Under the pieces are notes generated by a model. It was not told the DNA's origin. It saw only the letters and a program-made list of their open reading frames with translations, and did not search any database. This document shows positions 1 through 8,572 of a stretch of 64,000 nt of DNA, one piece after another; position 1 is the stretch's first letter; every line of letters starts with the position of its first letter. Both the position numbers and the translations under genes were made by a program. The stretch is from Sphingomonas sp. 8AM (GTDB lineage: Bacteria > Pseudomonadota > Alphaproteobacteria > Sphingomonadales > Sphingomonadaceae), in the NCBI RefSeq assembly GCF_902506455.1, contig NZ_LR733844.1, positions 1,436,224 through 1,500,223 on the forward strand, in the 5' to 3' direction.

Positions 1-45
1 CCGCGACCATTGCGCCTCGCTCAACTCGTACCGCTTAATCCCCAT
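1..45 (-). CDS. IS5-family transposase, N-terminal fragment (runs off the window)
   Basis: The reverse strand from 45 down to 1 reads MGIKRYELSEAQWSR. This is the usual opening of IS5-group (DUF4096/DDE) transposases, whose N-terminus is typically a 'RYELtdeQW' helix. A GGAG ribosome-binding site lies six bases upstream of the ATG. Only 15 codons are inside the window, so completeness of the element cannot be judged. The insertion sequence would extend to the left, with its right terminus somewhere between about 50 and 150. The assignment rests on a short but characteristic motif. Confidence 0.6.
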   Translation of the reverse strand, partial: MGIKRYELSEAQWSR

Positions 46-109
46 CACTCGCTCCGAGCCTCGACACGGATGCCTATGAATCAGCCTTCACGGCGTTTGG
101 GAATCCTGA

Positions 110-139
110 ATGTCGATCCGGCCTAGGGCGGATCGACAT
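110..139. repeat. Perfect 11-bp inverted repeat
   Basis: ATGTCGATCCG (110-120) pairs exactly with 129-139 around an 8-base loop containing CCTAGG. It lies between the transposase start and the first palindromic repeat. It could be part of the insertion-sequence end or a transcription stop; nothing in the sequence decides between these. Confidence 0.5.
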
Positions 140-156
140 CCACCGCCGCCTCAAGC

Positions 157-242
157 CGTCATCCCGGACTTGATCCGGGATCCCGCTTCTTCTTTCCTTG
201 TCGCCAAGAAGAAGCGGGGCCCGGATCAAGTCCGGGGCGACG
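157..242. repeat. Extragenic palindrome, family A, copy 1
   Basis: A long imperfect hairpin of the form CGTCATCCCGGA...GCTTCTTCTT...AAGAAGAAGC...TCCGGGGCGACG. It has two nested stems: an outer stem of about 23 bases around GGACTTGATCC and an inner stem of GCTTCTTCTT against AAGAAGAAGC. Related copies occur at 51240-51324 and 54908-54992. It sits 16 bases beyond the stop codon of the GH3 gene, so it may also end that transcript. Confidence 0.8.
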
Positions 243-258
243 GTTAAGGGGCTCCCCC

Positions 259-2517
259 TCACGCCAGCATGAACGTCCCCGTCAGCCCCTCGGCTTCAGC
301 GGAGGGCGCGACCCACAGGCGGAAGGCGCCGGGTTCGGTGGTCGGCTTGAGGTCGCGGCCCGTGAAGGCGAGATCGGCGCGGGTGAGCGTGAACTCGACC
401 GTCCGGCGCTCGCCGGGCGCGAGCGTGACGCGGGTGAACGCCTTCATGACGCGCACCGGCTGCGTCACGCTGGCGACGACATCGTGGACGTAGAGCTGCA
501 CCACCTCGGTCGCCGCGACGCGGCCGGTGTTGGCGATCGTCGCGCGGATCGTCAGCGGGGCGGCGTCGGTCAGCGTCTTCGCGCTCAGCCGCAGGTCCGC
601 ATAGCCGATCTCGCCATAGGTCAGGCCGTGGCCGAACGCGAACAGCGCGCTGTTCGGCACCTCGCGGAAGTGCGTCTTGTACGGCTGGAGCGCGCCGGCC
701 GGGTTGGGGCGGCCGGTGCTGCGGTGAGCGTAATAATAGGGCACCTGCCCGCTGGCGCGCGGGAAGGACACCGGCAGCCGCGCCGCGGGTGACACCGCGC
801 CGAACAGCACGTCGGCGATCGCCGGGCCGTCCTGCGAGCCGAGGAACCACGTCACCAGCAATGCGGGCGCCTTCGCCACCGCGCCGGCCAGCGCGAGCGC
901 GCGGCCGGTGCGCAGCAGCACGACATAGGGCTTGCCGGTCGCGGCGATCGCCTCGGCGAGCGCCTGTTGTTCGGGCGGAACGACGATCGCGGTGCGCGAC
1001 TGCGCCTCGCCCGACATGTTCTGTGTCTCGCCGATCGCGAGCACCACCACATCGGCCGCGCGCGCCGCGGCGACCGCGCGTGCCACGTCGCTGCCGTCGT
1101 CGATGGTCGTGCCGGGCGCGATCGCGCGCACCGCGGTTTCGAGGTCGACCGCCTCGCGATCGGTGCCGTAGACGTTCCACGGGCCGATCAGGTCGTGGCC
1201 ACCGCCCGCGAACGGGCCGATCAGCGCGATCTTGCGCCCCGAGCGGGGCAGGGGGAGCAGCGCGCCGTCGTTGCGGAGCATGACGATGCTGCGCGCGCCC
1301 GCCTCGCGCGCGAGCGCCAGCGTCTCCGGCGTGCGCAACCGCGCCTTTTCACGCGCGGGATCGATGCGGCGGAACGGGTCGTCGAACAGCCCGAGCGCGA
1401 CCTTGAGCGCGAGCACGCGGCGCACCGCCTCGTCGAGCCGCGCCAGCGGCACCTCGCCCTTTTCGACGAGGTCGGGGAGGTACTTGAGGTACAGCCCGCT
1501 CTGCATCGACATATCGACCCCGGCGAGGAAGGCGAGCCGCGCGGCGACGCGACCGTCCTCCGCCAGTCCGTGCGCGATCAGCTCCTCGTCGCCGGTGTAA
1601 TCGGAGACGACCAGCCCGCCGAACCCCCATTCCTTGCGCAGGATCGTGTCGAGCAGCCACGGATTGGCGGTCGCGGGCACGCCCGAGAGGTCGTTGAACG
1701 ACGCCATCACCGTCGGCGCGCCGGCCGCGAACGCCGCCTGGAACGGCGGGAAATAGATGTCGCGGAGTGTACGCTCCGACATGTCGACACTGTTGTAATC
1801 GAGCCCGTCCTCGCCAGCGCCATAAGCGACGAAATGCTTCGCGCAGGCCGCGACCGCGTCCGGCGCGGCGATGCCGCTGCCCTGGAAGCCCTCGACCCGC
1901 GCCGCCGCCATCAACCGGCCGAGCAGCACGTCCTCGCCCGATCCCTCGACCGCGCGCCCCCAGCGCGCGTCACGGGCGATGTCGACCATCGGCGCGAAGG
2001 TCCAGTCGATCCCTGACGCCGACGCCTCGACCGCCGCGGCGCGCGCGGTGCGGCGCGCAAGCTCGGGGTCGAAGCTGGCCGCCTCGGCGAGCGGCACCGG
2101 GAAGACGGTGCGAAGCCCGTGGATGACATCGGCGGCGAACAGCAGCGGGATCTTCAGCCGCGAGCGGCGCACCGCCTCGGTCTGCATCCGCCGCGCCATT
2201 TCCGCGCCATTGCCGTTGAACACGCCGGTCAGTTCACCGCGGCGGACCATCTTCAGTTGCGCGTCGAAGCTGGACGCCGCGCCGGCCGGATTGAGCGAGA
2301 TCGCCGCGCCGCCCGCCCAGGCGGCGGCGAGCAGGTTGAGCTGCCCGGCCTTTTCGGTGAGCGTCATCCGCGGGATCAGCGCCTCGACCGAAGCGGGGAG
2401 GGGGCGCGCAGCAACGGTGGCGAGCAAGGCGCGCGCCGGGCTCGCCGACCATGCCAGCGCCGCGCCCGCGCCGGCCAGCCATGCGCGCCGTGTGATCCGC
2501 CGGTCGTGTCCGTTCAT
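259..2517 (-). CDS. bglX: GH3 family beta-glucosidase, exported
   Basis: A 752-residue protein with a twin-arginine-like leader (RRITRRAWLAGAGAALAW), then the GH3 (beta/alpha)8 barrel, the alpha/beta sandwich and a C-terminal fibronectin-III-like domain (ending near PTTEPGAFRLWVAPSAEAEG). The nucleophile motif VVSDYTGDEE places the catalytic Asp near residue 306; the KHFVAYG motif and a YGxGLTYG-like stretch fit BglX. The predicted role is release of glucose from beta-glucosides or oligosaccharides in the periplasm. The ATG at 2517 was chosen over an upstream ATG because the upstream extension is translated palindromic repeat and an AAGGGAG site precedes 2517. It is divergent from the LacI/transporter operon and is likely under the same control. 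Confidence 0.93.
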   Translation of the reverse strand: MNGHDRRITRRAWLAGAGAALAWSASPARALLATVAARPLPASVEALIPRMTLTEKAGQLNLLAAAWAGGAAISLNPAGAASSFDAQLKMVRRGELTGVFNGNGAEMARRMQTEAVRRSRLKIPLLFAADVIHGLRTVFPVPLAEAASFDPELARRTARAAAVEASASGIDWTFAPMVDIARDARWGRAVEGSGEDVLLGRLMAAARVEGFQGSGIAAPDAVAACAKHFVAYGAGEDGLDYNSVDMSERTLRDIYFPPFQAAFAAGAPTVMASFNDLSGVPATANPWLLDTILRKEWGFGGLVVSDYTGDEELIAHGLAEDGRVAARLAFLAGVDMSMQSGLYLKYLPDLVEKGEVPLARLDEAVRRVLALKVALGLFDDPFRRIDPAREKARLRTPETLALAREAGARSIVMLRNDGALLPLPRSGRKIALIGPFAGGGHDLIGPWNVYGTDREAVDLETAVRAIAPGTTIDDGSDVARAVAAARAADVVVLAIGETQNMSGEAQSRTAIVVPPEQQALAEAIAATGKPYVVLLRTGRALALAGAVAKAPALLVTWFLGSQDGPAIADVLFGAVSPAARLPVSFPRASGQVPYYYAHRSTGRPNPAGALQPYKTHFREVPNSALFAFGHGLTYGEIGYADLRLSAKTLTDAAPLTIRATIANTGRVAATEVVQLYVHDVVASVTQPVRVMKAFTRVTLAPGERRTVEFTLTRADLAFTGRDLKPTTEPGAFRLWVAPSAEAEGLTGTFMLA

Positions 2518-2577
2518 CCTGCTCCCTTTCCCGCTTCGTCCGCGCGTCATCCACGCCGTGAGGCCGCGCCACCTCCA

Positions 2578-2610
2578 CCCGTCGCCCCGGCCTTGAGCCG
2601 AGGCGACGGG
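2578..2610. repeat. GC-rich hairpin upstream of bglX
   Basis: CCCGTCGCC (2578-2586) pairs with GGCGACGGG (2602-2610), with a partly paired CCGGCCTTGAGCCG interior. It resembles the outer arm of the family A palindromes and probably belongs to the same repeat class. Confidence 0.5.
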
Positions 2611-2648
2611 CGGAGGTTTTGCGTCATACAACGGCGACCCCGCCCCTT

Positions 2649-2725
2649 CGTCATTGCGAGCGCAGCGAAGCAATCCAGTGTCGGACCAGGACGCCCTGGA
2701 TTGCTTCGCTGCGCTCGCAATGACG
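2649..2725. repeat. Extragenic palindrome, family B, copy 1
   Basis: A 77-base inverted repeat with arms CGTCATTGCGAGCGCAGCGA... and its complement, around a conserved centre containing CGGACCAGGACGCC. Other copies lie at 53281-53357 (centre inverted) and 60288-60364, with a shortened copy at 55169-55198. Its translation gives the spurious peptides 'LLRCARND' and 'LRAQRSNP', which falsely lengthen neighbouring genes. Confidence 0.9.
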
Positions 2726-2761
2726 CGCTAAGTCACCCGATTGCTTATCATCCTGTCGTCA

Positions 2762-2788
2762 TGTAAGCGGTTTCTGTAAGCGGTTACA
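2762..2788. promoter_or_regulatory. Tandem LacI-type operator
   Basis: The 13-mer TGTAAGCGGTTtC/TGTAAGCGGTTaC occurs twice in direct succession (2762-2774, 2775-2787). The second copy, TGTAAGCGGTTACA, is a near-palindrome with the central CG typical of LacI/GalR operators. It lies 34 bases before the LacI gene and between the divergent bglX and lacI/transporter units, where a repressor could control both. Binding by the adjacent regulator is inferred. Confidence 0.65.
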
Positions 2789-2821
2789 AGCCCGTGTTAC
2801 CGAGAGGATGCTTCGCTGGCC

Positions 2822-3889
2822 ATGTCGCCTGCCCGACCCGAACCTGTTGCCCCGACACCAAGGATCGCGCACGCCACGATCCACGACGTCGCGCGTGTCG
2901 CAGGCGTGTCGGTCGCGTCGGTGTCGCGGGTGTTCAACGGGCGCGATCATGTCCGCGCGGCGATGCGGACGCGCGTCGAGGAAGCCGCCGCGCAGCTCGG
3001 CTATGTGCCGCACGCCGGCGCACGCAGCCTGAGCATGGCGCGCACCGGCGCGATCGGGGTGGTGCTGCCCGATCTGCACGGCGAGTTCTTCTCCGAATTG
3101 CTGCGCGGCATGGACCGCGAGGCGAGCACGCGCGGGCTGGGGCTGTTGCTGACGGTGCTCCACGACGGACGCGGGCTCGACGCACTGGCGCTGTTGCGCG
3201 GGCAGGTCGACGGACTGGTGGTGATGGCGCCACAGCTCGATCCCGCGGTCGTCGCGCAGCATATGCCGCGCGGGGTGGCGGCGCTGTTCCTGGCGTGCGC
3301 GCCGCAGGACGGCAGCCCGAGCCTCAGGATCGACAATCGCGCCGGGGCGGCCGCGGCGGTCGCGCATCTCGCGGCGGGCGGGGCGACGCGGATCGTCCAT
3401 CTCTCCGGGCCGGCGGGCAATCTCGACGCACAGGAACGCCGCGCGGGCGCGGAGGAAGCCGCCGCAGCCGCGGGCGTGACGCTGTGCGTGGTCGAGGGCG
3501 ATTTCCGCGAGGGCAGCGGCACGGTGGTCGGCGAGTGCGTCGCGGCCGGAACGATCGAGGCCGATGCGATCTTCGCAGGCAACGACATGATGGCGATCGG
3601 CGCGCTGATGGCGCTCAAGCGCCACGGCGTCGCGGTGCCGGAACAGGTGGCGGTCGCCGGGTTCGACGACATTCCGCTCGCGCGGCTGGTGTCGCCGGCG
3701 CTGACCAGCGTCGCGATCGACATCGCGGCGATGGGCGCGCGCGCGGTTGCACAGCTCGCGGCGCGGATCAGCGCGGCACGTGACGGGTTTTTGGAAGGCG
3801 GATCCAGCGGAGCGGACGAGGCGATCGTCCCGCATCTGGTGGTGCGCGAAACAACGATAGAAACAAGCAGGCAGGGACTAGGGATATGA
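2822..3889 (+). CDS. LacI/GalR family transcriptional regulator
   Basis: A 355-residue regulator. The helix-turn-helix (TIHDVARVAGVSVASVSRVF, about residues 19-38) and the hinge region leading to LSMARTGAIGVVLPDL are canonical. The rest is a periplasmic-binding-protein-like effector domain ending with the typical VAGFDDIPLARLVSPALTSV segment. The effector is probably a sugar released from the imported glycan. The stop overlaps the start of the TonB-dependent receptor (ATGA at 3886-3889), so regulator and transporter are translationally coupled. A tandem operator-like site lies immediately upstream, suggesting autoregulation. Confidence 0.94.
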   Translation: MSPARPEPVAPTPRIAHATIHDVARVAGVSVASVSRVFNGRDHVRAAMRTRVEEAAAQLGYVPHAGARSLSMARTGAIGVVLPDLHGEFFSELLRGMDREASTRGLGLLLTVLHDGRGLDALALLRGQVDGLVVMAPQLDPAVVAQHMPRGVAALFLACAPQDGSPSLRIDNRAGAAAAVAHLAAGGATRIVHLSGPAGNLDAQERRAGAEEAAAAAGVTLCVVEGDFREGSGTVVGECVAAGTIEADAIFAGNDMMAIGALMALKRHGVAVPEQVAVAGFDDIPLARLVSPALTSVAIDIAAMGARAVAQLAARISAARDGFLEGGSSGADEAIVPHLVVRETTIETSRQGLGI

Positions 3890-6800
3890 AGAGCAACGCT
3901 TTCCGGCTGGCGCTTGCCGGCGCGACGATGCTGGCGGGGCTGGGCACCGCAATGACGTGGAGCGCGCCCGCCGCGGCGCAGGCCGGGCAGGCGGCGCTAC
4001 GCGGCGTGATCCGCTCGGCGCCCGACAATCCGGTGCAGGACGTGACATTGGTGGAGGTCGGATCGGGCTTCCGCCGCACGGTCGTGCCCGGTGCCGACGG
4101 CAGCTACAACTTCCCGTCGCTGCGCGCGGGTGCGTACCGGCTCGAGATCCGCCTCCAGAAGGGCACGCGCAATTCCGACCAGTTCACCTTGCGCGTCGGC
4201 CAGAACGCCGGGCTTGACCTCGACCTGACCACCGTGCCCGCACCGACGCAGCCGGCGCCCGCCGACAACACCGCCGGCGAGACCGCGCCGCCGCCCGCGG
4301 ACGCGCAGGAAGGCGACATCATCGTCACCGGCAGCCGCATCCGCTCGCTGTCCGGCGGACAGGTCGGGATCAACATCACCCCGCGGCTGATCGAGCAGCT
4401 GCCGCAGAACAGCCGCAACTTCCTCGCCTTCGCCGATCTCGCGCCGGGCGTGCGCTTCATCGAGAGCTCCGACGGCAGCTCGCGCATCCAGGGCGGTGCG
4501 CAGGGGTCGAACTCGGTCAACGTGTTCATCGACGGCGTCAGCCAGAAGGATTACGTGCTGCGCGGCGGGCTGACCGGACAGGACAGCTCGCCCGGCAACC
4601 CGTTCCCGCAGCTCGCGATCGGCGAGTATCAGGTGCTGTCGTCGAACTACAAGGCGGAGCTGGATCAGGTCAGCTCGGTCGCGATCATCGCCGGCACCAA
4701 ATCGGGCACCAACGAATTCCACGGTGAGGGCTTCTTCGACTTCACCAACCAGAATCTGCGCGAACGCCGCCCGACCGAGATCTTCCCGAACAAGATCGCC
4801 AAGATCGCCTCGGAGGACAAGCAATTCGGCGTCGCGCTGGGCGGCCCGATCGTCAAGGACGTCGCGCATTTCTTCGCCAGCTACGAAGGCAAGCGCCGGC
4901 AGGTTCCGATCGACATCCTGCCCACCAACGGCGTGGCGGTGTCGAGCCTGCCCGCACAATATCGCAACATCTTCGGCTCGGCGAACTCGACGTTCAGCCA
5001 GGACCTGTATTTCGGCAAGATCGACCTCGAGCCGACCGACAAGGACCTGTTCGAGCTGACCGGCAAGTACCGCAACGAAACCGGCGTCCAGATCGGCAAC
5101 GGCAACGCCGCCTTCTCGACCCGCACGCTGAGCAAGGTCAACGAGAAGCGCGGTATGCTGCGCTGGCAGCATACCGAAGAGAAGTGGATCAACGACATCC
5201 GCGTCTCCTATGAGGATGTCGCCTGGTCGCCGCAGCCGGCCGAAAACGGCATCGGCCAGCAGTTCCGCACCACGACGCGCAACGGCACCAGCACCTCGAC
5301 CTTCGACCTGTTCCGCACCGGTGCGGGGCTCGGCTTCCAGGACAAGGGGCAGAAGGGCTGGACCGTCCAGGACGATTTCACCTGGACCGGGGTCGAGAAC
5401 CACACGTTCAAGGTCGGCGCGAAGGCGAAGTGGGTGACGCTCAACTCGCTTGAGCAGAACCTGATCAACCCGCTGTACCTGTACGACACCACCTTGCCGA
5501 CCGCGAGCGGGTTCAACGACCAGACGCCGTACAGCCTGCAATTCGGCGCGAACGGGCTCGGCGATCCGCGCATCCGTTCGAAGAACTTCCAGCTCGGGCT
5601 GTACGCGCAGGACGACTGGGACCTCACCGACCGGCTGACGCTCAACCTCGGGCTGCGCTGGGATTACGAGCGGACCCCGGCGTTCCTGAATTACGTGACG
5701 CCCGCCGAGAACGTGAACGCGGTGTCGCCGGCCAATTACCCGAACCTCGTCAACGCCGACTATAACATCAACGATTACATCACCAACGGCAGCCAGCGGA
5801 AGGCGTTCAAGGGCGCGTGGCAGCCGCGCGTCGGCTTCACCTATCGCCTCGACGAGCAGGGCCGGTTTGCGGTGTTCGGCGGCTATGGCCGCTCCTACGA
5901 CCGCAACCAGTTCGACTTCCTCCAGCAGGAGCTGTCGAACGGCCGCTTCCAGCGCCGCGAATTCCTGTTCCAGAACGCCGATACGGTGAACCCCTGCACC
6001 CCGGGGCCGAACTGCATTCCCTGGAACCCGGTATATCTGACCGAGGCCGGCCGCCAGCAGCTGATCGGCAACGGCAGCCCGGGCGGGCGCGAGTTCCGCT
6101 TCATCAACAACGACCTGAAGGTGCCGTATTCGGACCAGTTCAGCCTCGGCGTGCGCGGGCGGTTCAATCCGGTCGAGGTCGAGGTCGGCTATACGCGGAT
6201 CGTCAGCAAGGACGGGTTCGTCTATCTGCTCGGCACGCGCCGCGCCGACGGGTCGTTCTTCGCGCCGTCGCCGACCGACGGCACGCCGCAGAGCCCGAAC
6301 ACCAGCTTCGCGCCCAGCGGCTACGGCGCGATCATCCTTGGCGACAACGGGCTCGAGACGAAGGCGGATTCGGCCTATGCCAAGCTGACCAAGGCCTATT
6401 CCTCGGCCTCGCCGTGGAGCATCGACGCCACCTATACCTTCACCGCGGCAGTGGATAACCGGCCGAACAACGACCAGTCGTCGTACTTCCTGCTCGATTT
6501 CCCGAAGGCCTCGGATTACCCGATGCTGCGCTCCGGGGTGGTGCCGCGGCACCGCTTCGTGGTGGCGGGCAGCGCCGACACGCCGCTGGGCGTGACGCTG
6601 TCGGCGAAGTTCCAGATCGAGAGCCCGACCTTCCAGCGCGCCTTGCTCAACACCTCGGTGCCCTATGAGCGGACGCTGGTCGGCTCCGAAGTATTCGGGC
6701 TCGGCGATCGCTGGGGCCGGCGTCAGCTCGACCTGGCGTTCACGAAGTACGTGCCGCTCAAGTTCATCGGCGACGAGACCCGGATCCGGATCCGCGTCGA

Positions 6801-6966
6801 CATCATCAATGCGATGAACGACCGCAATTACGTCGACTACAACAACGACCCCGGTGACACGACGCGCACCGCCAGCTCGCCGAGCGTCTATCGCGAGAAC
6901 TCGACCTACAGCATCGGCGGCAACCCGCCGCGCACCGTGAAGCTGTCGGCGGGGTTCAATTTCTGA
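3886..6966 (+). CDS. TonB-dependent receptor with N-terminal carboxypeptidase-regulatory-like domain (Oar type)
   Basis: A 1,026-residue outer-membrane transporter. Signal peptide to about residue 32 (AAAQA); a small beta-sandwich (about 35-110, LRGVIRSAPDNPVQDVTLVEVGSGFRRTV) of the carboxypeptidase-regulatory type; a Pro/Ala-rich linker; a TonB-box-like EGDIIVTGSRIRS; an intact plug (about 150-290); and a 22-strand-type barrel ending in ...KLSAGFNF with terminal Phe. The family energises uptake of large ligands through TonB-ExbBD. Its position between LacI and a secreted glucanase, with a divergent GH3 enzyme, indicates oligosaccharide uptake. Translation is coupled to lacI by a 4-base overlap. 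Confidence 0.92.
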   Translation: MKSNAFRLALAGATMLAGLGTAMTWSAPAAAQAGQAALRGVIRSAPDNPVQDVTLVEVGSGFRRTVVPGADGSYNFPSLRAGAYRLEIRLQKGTRNSDQFTLRVGQNAGLDLDLTTVPAPTQPAPADNTAGETAPPPADAQEGDIIVTGSRIRSLSGGQVGINITPRLIEQLPQNSRNFLAFADLAPGVRFIESSDGSSRIQGGAQGSNSVNVFIDGVSQKDYVLRGGLTGQDSSPGNPFPQLAIGEYQVLSSNYKAELDQVSSVAIIAGTKSGTNEFHGEGFFDFTNQNLRERRPTEIFPNKIAKIASEDKQFGVALGGPIVKDVAHFFASYEGKRRQVPIDILPTNGVAVSSLPAQYRNIFGSANSTFSQDLYFGKIDLEPTDKDLFELTGKYRNETGVQIGNGNAAFSTRTLSKVNEKRGMLRWQHTEEKWINDIRVSYEDVAWSPQPAENGIGQQFRTTTRNGTSTSTFDLFRTGAGLGFQDKGQKGWTVQDDFTWTGVENHTFKVGAKAKWVTLNSLEQNLINPLYLYDTTLPTASGFNDQTPYSLQFGANGLGDPRIRSKNFQLGLYAQDDWDLTDRLTLNLGLRWDYERTPAFLNYVTPAENVNAVSPANYPNLVNADYNINDYITNGSQRKAFKGAWQPRVGFTYRLDEQGRFAVFGGYGRSYDRNQFDFLQQELSNGRFQRREFLFQNADTVNPCTPGPNCIPWNPVYLTEAGRQQLIGNGSPGGREFRFINNDLKVPYSDQFSLGVRGRFNPVEVEVGYTRIVSKDGFVYLLGTRRADGSFFAPSPTDGTPQSPNTSFAPSGYGAIILGDNGLETKADSAYAKLTKAYSSASPWSIDATYTFTAAVDNRPNNDQSSYFLLDFPKASDYPMLRSGVVPRHRFVVAGSADTPLGVTLSAKFQIESPTFQRALLNTSVPYERTLVGSEVFGLGDRWGRRQLDLAFTKYVPLKFIGDETRIRIRVDIINAMNDRNYVDYNNDPGDTTRTASSPSVYRENSTYSIGGNPPRTVKLSAGFNF

Positions 6967-6975
6967 TGCGTCCCC

Positions 6976-7008
6976 ACCGTCACCCCGGCCTCGCGCCGGG
7001 GTGACGGT
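6976..7008 (+). terminator. Strong intergenic hairpin between receptor and glucanase genes
   Basis: ACCGTCACCCCGGC (6976-6989) pairs perfectly over 14 bp with 6995-7008 around a 5-base loop. There is no U-tract, so it may be a 3'-end stabiliser or partial terminator that lowers expression of the downstream enzyme relative to the transporter. It also resembles the outer arm of the family A palindromes. Confidence 0.5.
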
Positions 7009-7057
7009 GACGGTGCAGGGGTGACGGCGACAAGGCAAGGATGACGGAAAGGACCGC

Positions 7058-8533
7058 ATGACGTTCGACCGACGCGACATCCTGCGCGCGACCGCGCTCG
7101 GCGGGGCGGGGTGGCTGGCGGGGTGCACCGCCGGGCCGCTCGCGCCGAAACAGGCGCCGCGGCTGGCCTTCCCCGGCGTGCTGCCCGAAATCGGCACCAC
7201 ACCCGCCAGCGCCAGCGACCCGCTGATGGACGACATCCAGCGCCGCACCGTCAGCTATTTCTGGAACACCACCGATCAGGCCACCGGGCTCGCCCCCGAT
7301 CGCTGGCCGACGCCCAGCTTCGCGTCGATCGCCGCGGTCGGCTTCGCGCTCACCACCTATCCGATCGCGGCGACGCGCGGCTGGATCACGCGGGCCGCGG
7401 CCGCGCAGCGCACGCTCGCGACGCTACGCTTCTTCGCCGAAGCACCGCAGGGGCCGGCAAAAGAGGGCACCAGCGGCTATAAGGGCTTCTATTATCACTT
7501 CCTCGGTGTCACCAAAGGACACCGTTTCGCCAAAACCGAGCTGTCGACGATCGACACCGCGCTGCTGCTCGGCGGCGTGCTGTTCGCGCAGACATGGTTC
7601 GACGACGAGGCCGACCCCGCCGAACGCGAGATCCGCGCGCTTGCCGACCAGCTCTACCGCGCGGTCGAATGGGACTGGATCACCCCGCGCAAGCCTTTCG
7701 TTTCAATGGGATGGCATCCCGAAAGCGGGTTCATCGGCTCCGACTGGAACATCTATAACGAGAGCCTGATCCTCTACGTGCTCGCGCTCGGCTCGCCGAC
7801 CCACGCGCTGCCGCCAACGACATGGGACGCGTGGACCGCCAATTTCGACCCGTCGTGGGACGAGAATTACGCCAATCCCTTCACCGCCTTCCCACCCTTA
7901 TTCGGGCATCAATACAGCCAGGTGTGGATTGATTTCCGTGGTCTTATGGACACTTACTCCAAACGACGCGGCTTCGACTATTTCGAGAACAGCCGTCGTG
8001 CGACCTATGCGCAGCGCCGCTATGCGATGCGCAATCCCGCCGGCTGGCGCGGCTATGGCGAGGATGTCTGGGGCCTGACCGCGTGCGACGGCCCGGGCGA
8101 TTTCGTCCGCGAGATCGACGGCCGCAACCGCGAGTTCTTCTCTTACTCGGCGCGCGGCCCCGGCGACCGCGACGACGGGACGATCGCACCGACTGCCGCG
8201 CTCGGCTCGGTAGCGTTCGCGCCCGAGATCGTGCTGCCCGCCGCGCGCGCGATGTATTCGACTTACGGCACAGCGATTTACGACCGCTACGGCTTTCGCG
8301 ACAGCTTCAACCCGACGCTGACGCTGACCGACGTCAAGCTTCAGCACGGCAAGGTGGTGCCCTATATTGGCTGGGTCGCGGACGATTTCCTCGGCATCGA
8401 CCAGGGGCCGATCGCATGCATGATCGAGAACTGGCGCAGCGGCCTTATCTGGAAGACAATGCAGAAGAACCCGTATATCCGCGCCGGGCTGGAGCGCGCC
8501 GGGTTCGCCGGCGGGTGGCTTTCACCGACATAA
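7058..8533 (+). CDS. Glucoamylase-like (PF10091/GH144-type) secreted glycoside hydrolase, lipoprotein
   Basis: A 491-residue protein with a twin-arginine-like lipoprotein leader (FDRRDILRATALGGAGWLAGC; lipobox LAGC). The body has features of the PF10091 fold: TVSYFWNTTDQATGLAPDR near residue 65, SIAAVGFALTTYPI, YHFLG, then GWHPESGFIGSDWNIYNES, GYGEDVWGLTACDGP and a late PYIGWVADDFLGIDQGP stretch. Known members of this group include the GH144 endo-beta-1,2-glucanases and exo-sophorosidases, so cleavage of beta-1,2-glucan is plausible. Co-location with a TonB receptor and a GH3 beta-glucosidase supports a glucan-degradation role. The substrate is inferred. Confidence 0.85.
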   Translation: MTFDRRDILRATALGGAGWLAGCTAGPLAPKQAPRLAFPGVLPEIGTTPASASDPLMDDIQRRTVSYFWNTTDQATGLAPDRWPTPSFASIAAVGFALTTYPIAATRGWITRAAAAQRTLATLRFFAEAPQGPAKEGTSGYKGFYYHFLGVTKGHRFAKTELSTIDTALLLGGVLFAQTWFDDEADPAEREIRALADQLYRAVEWDWITPRKPFVSMGWHPESGFIGSDWNIYNESLILYVLALGSPTHALPPTTWDAWTANFDPSWDENYANPFTAFPPLFGHQYSQVWIDFRGLMDTYSKRRGFDYFENSRRATYAQRRYAMRNPAGWRGYGEDVWGLTACDGPGDFVREIDGRNREFFSYSARGPGDRDDGTIAPTAALGSVAFAPEIVLPAARAMYSTYGTAIYDRYGFRDSFNPTLTLTDVKLQHGKVVPYIGWVADDFLGIDQGPIACMIENWRSGLIWKTMQKNPYIRAGLERAGFAGGWLSPT

Positions 8534-8572
8534 GTGAATGATTTCGCATGGTTAACCGTTAGAGGGTCGCGG

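Noticed and set aside
2518..2673. Longer beta-glucosidase start giving a MLRCARND N-terminus
   Set aside because: These residues are the translation of the family B palindrome, not protein sequence.
3997..7248. A 1,083-codon open frame on the minus strand opposite the TonB receptor
   Set aside because: It is antisense to a clear receptor gene, very rich in Arg/Ala/Val without domains, and results from the high third-position GC of the real gene.
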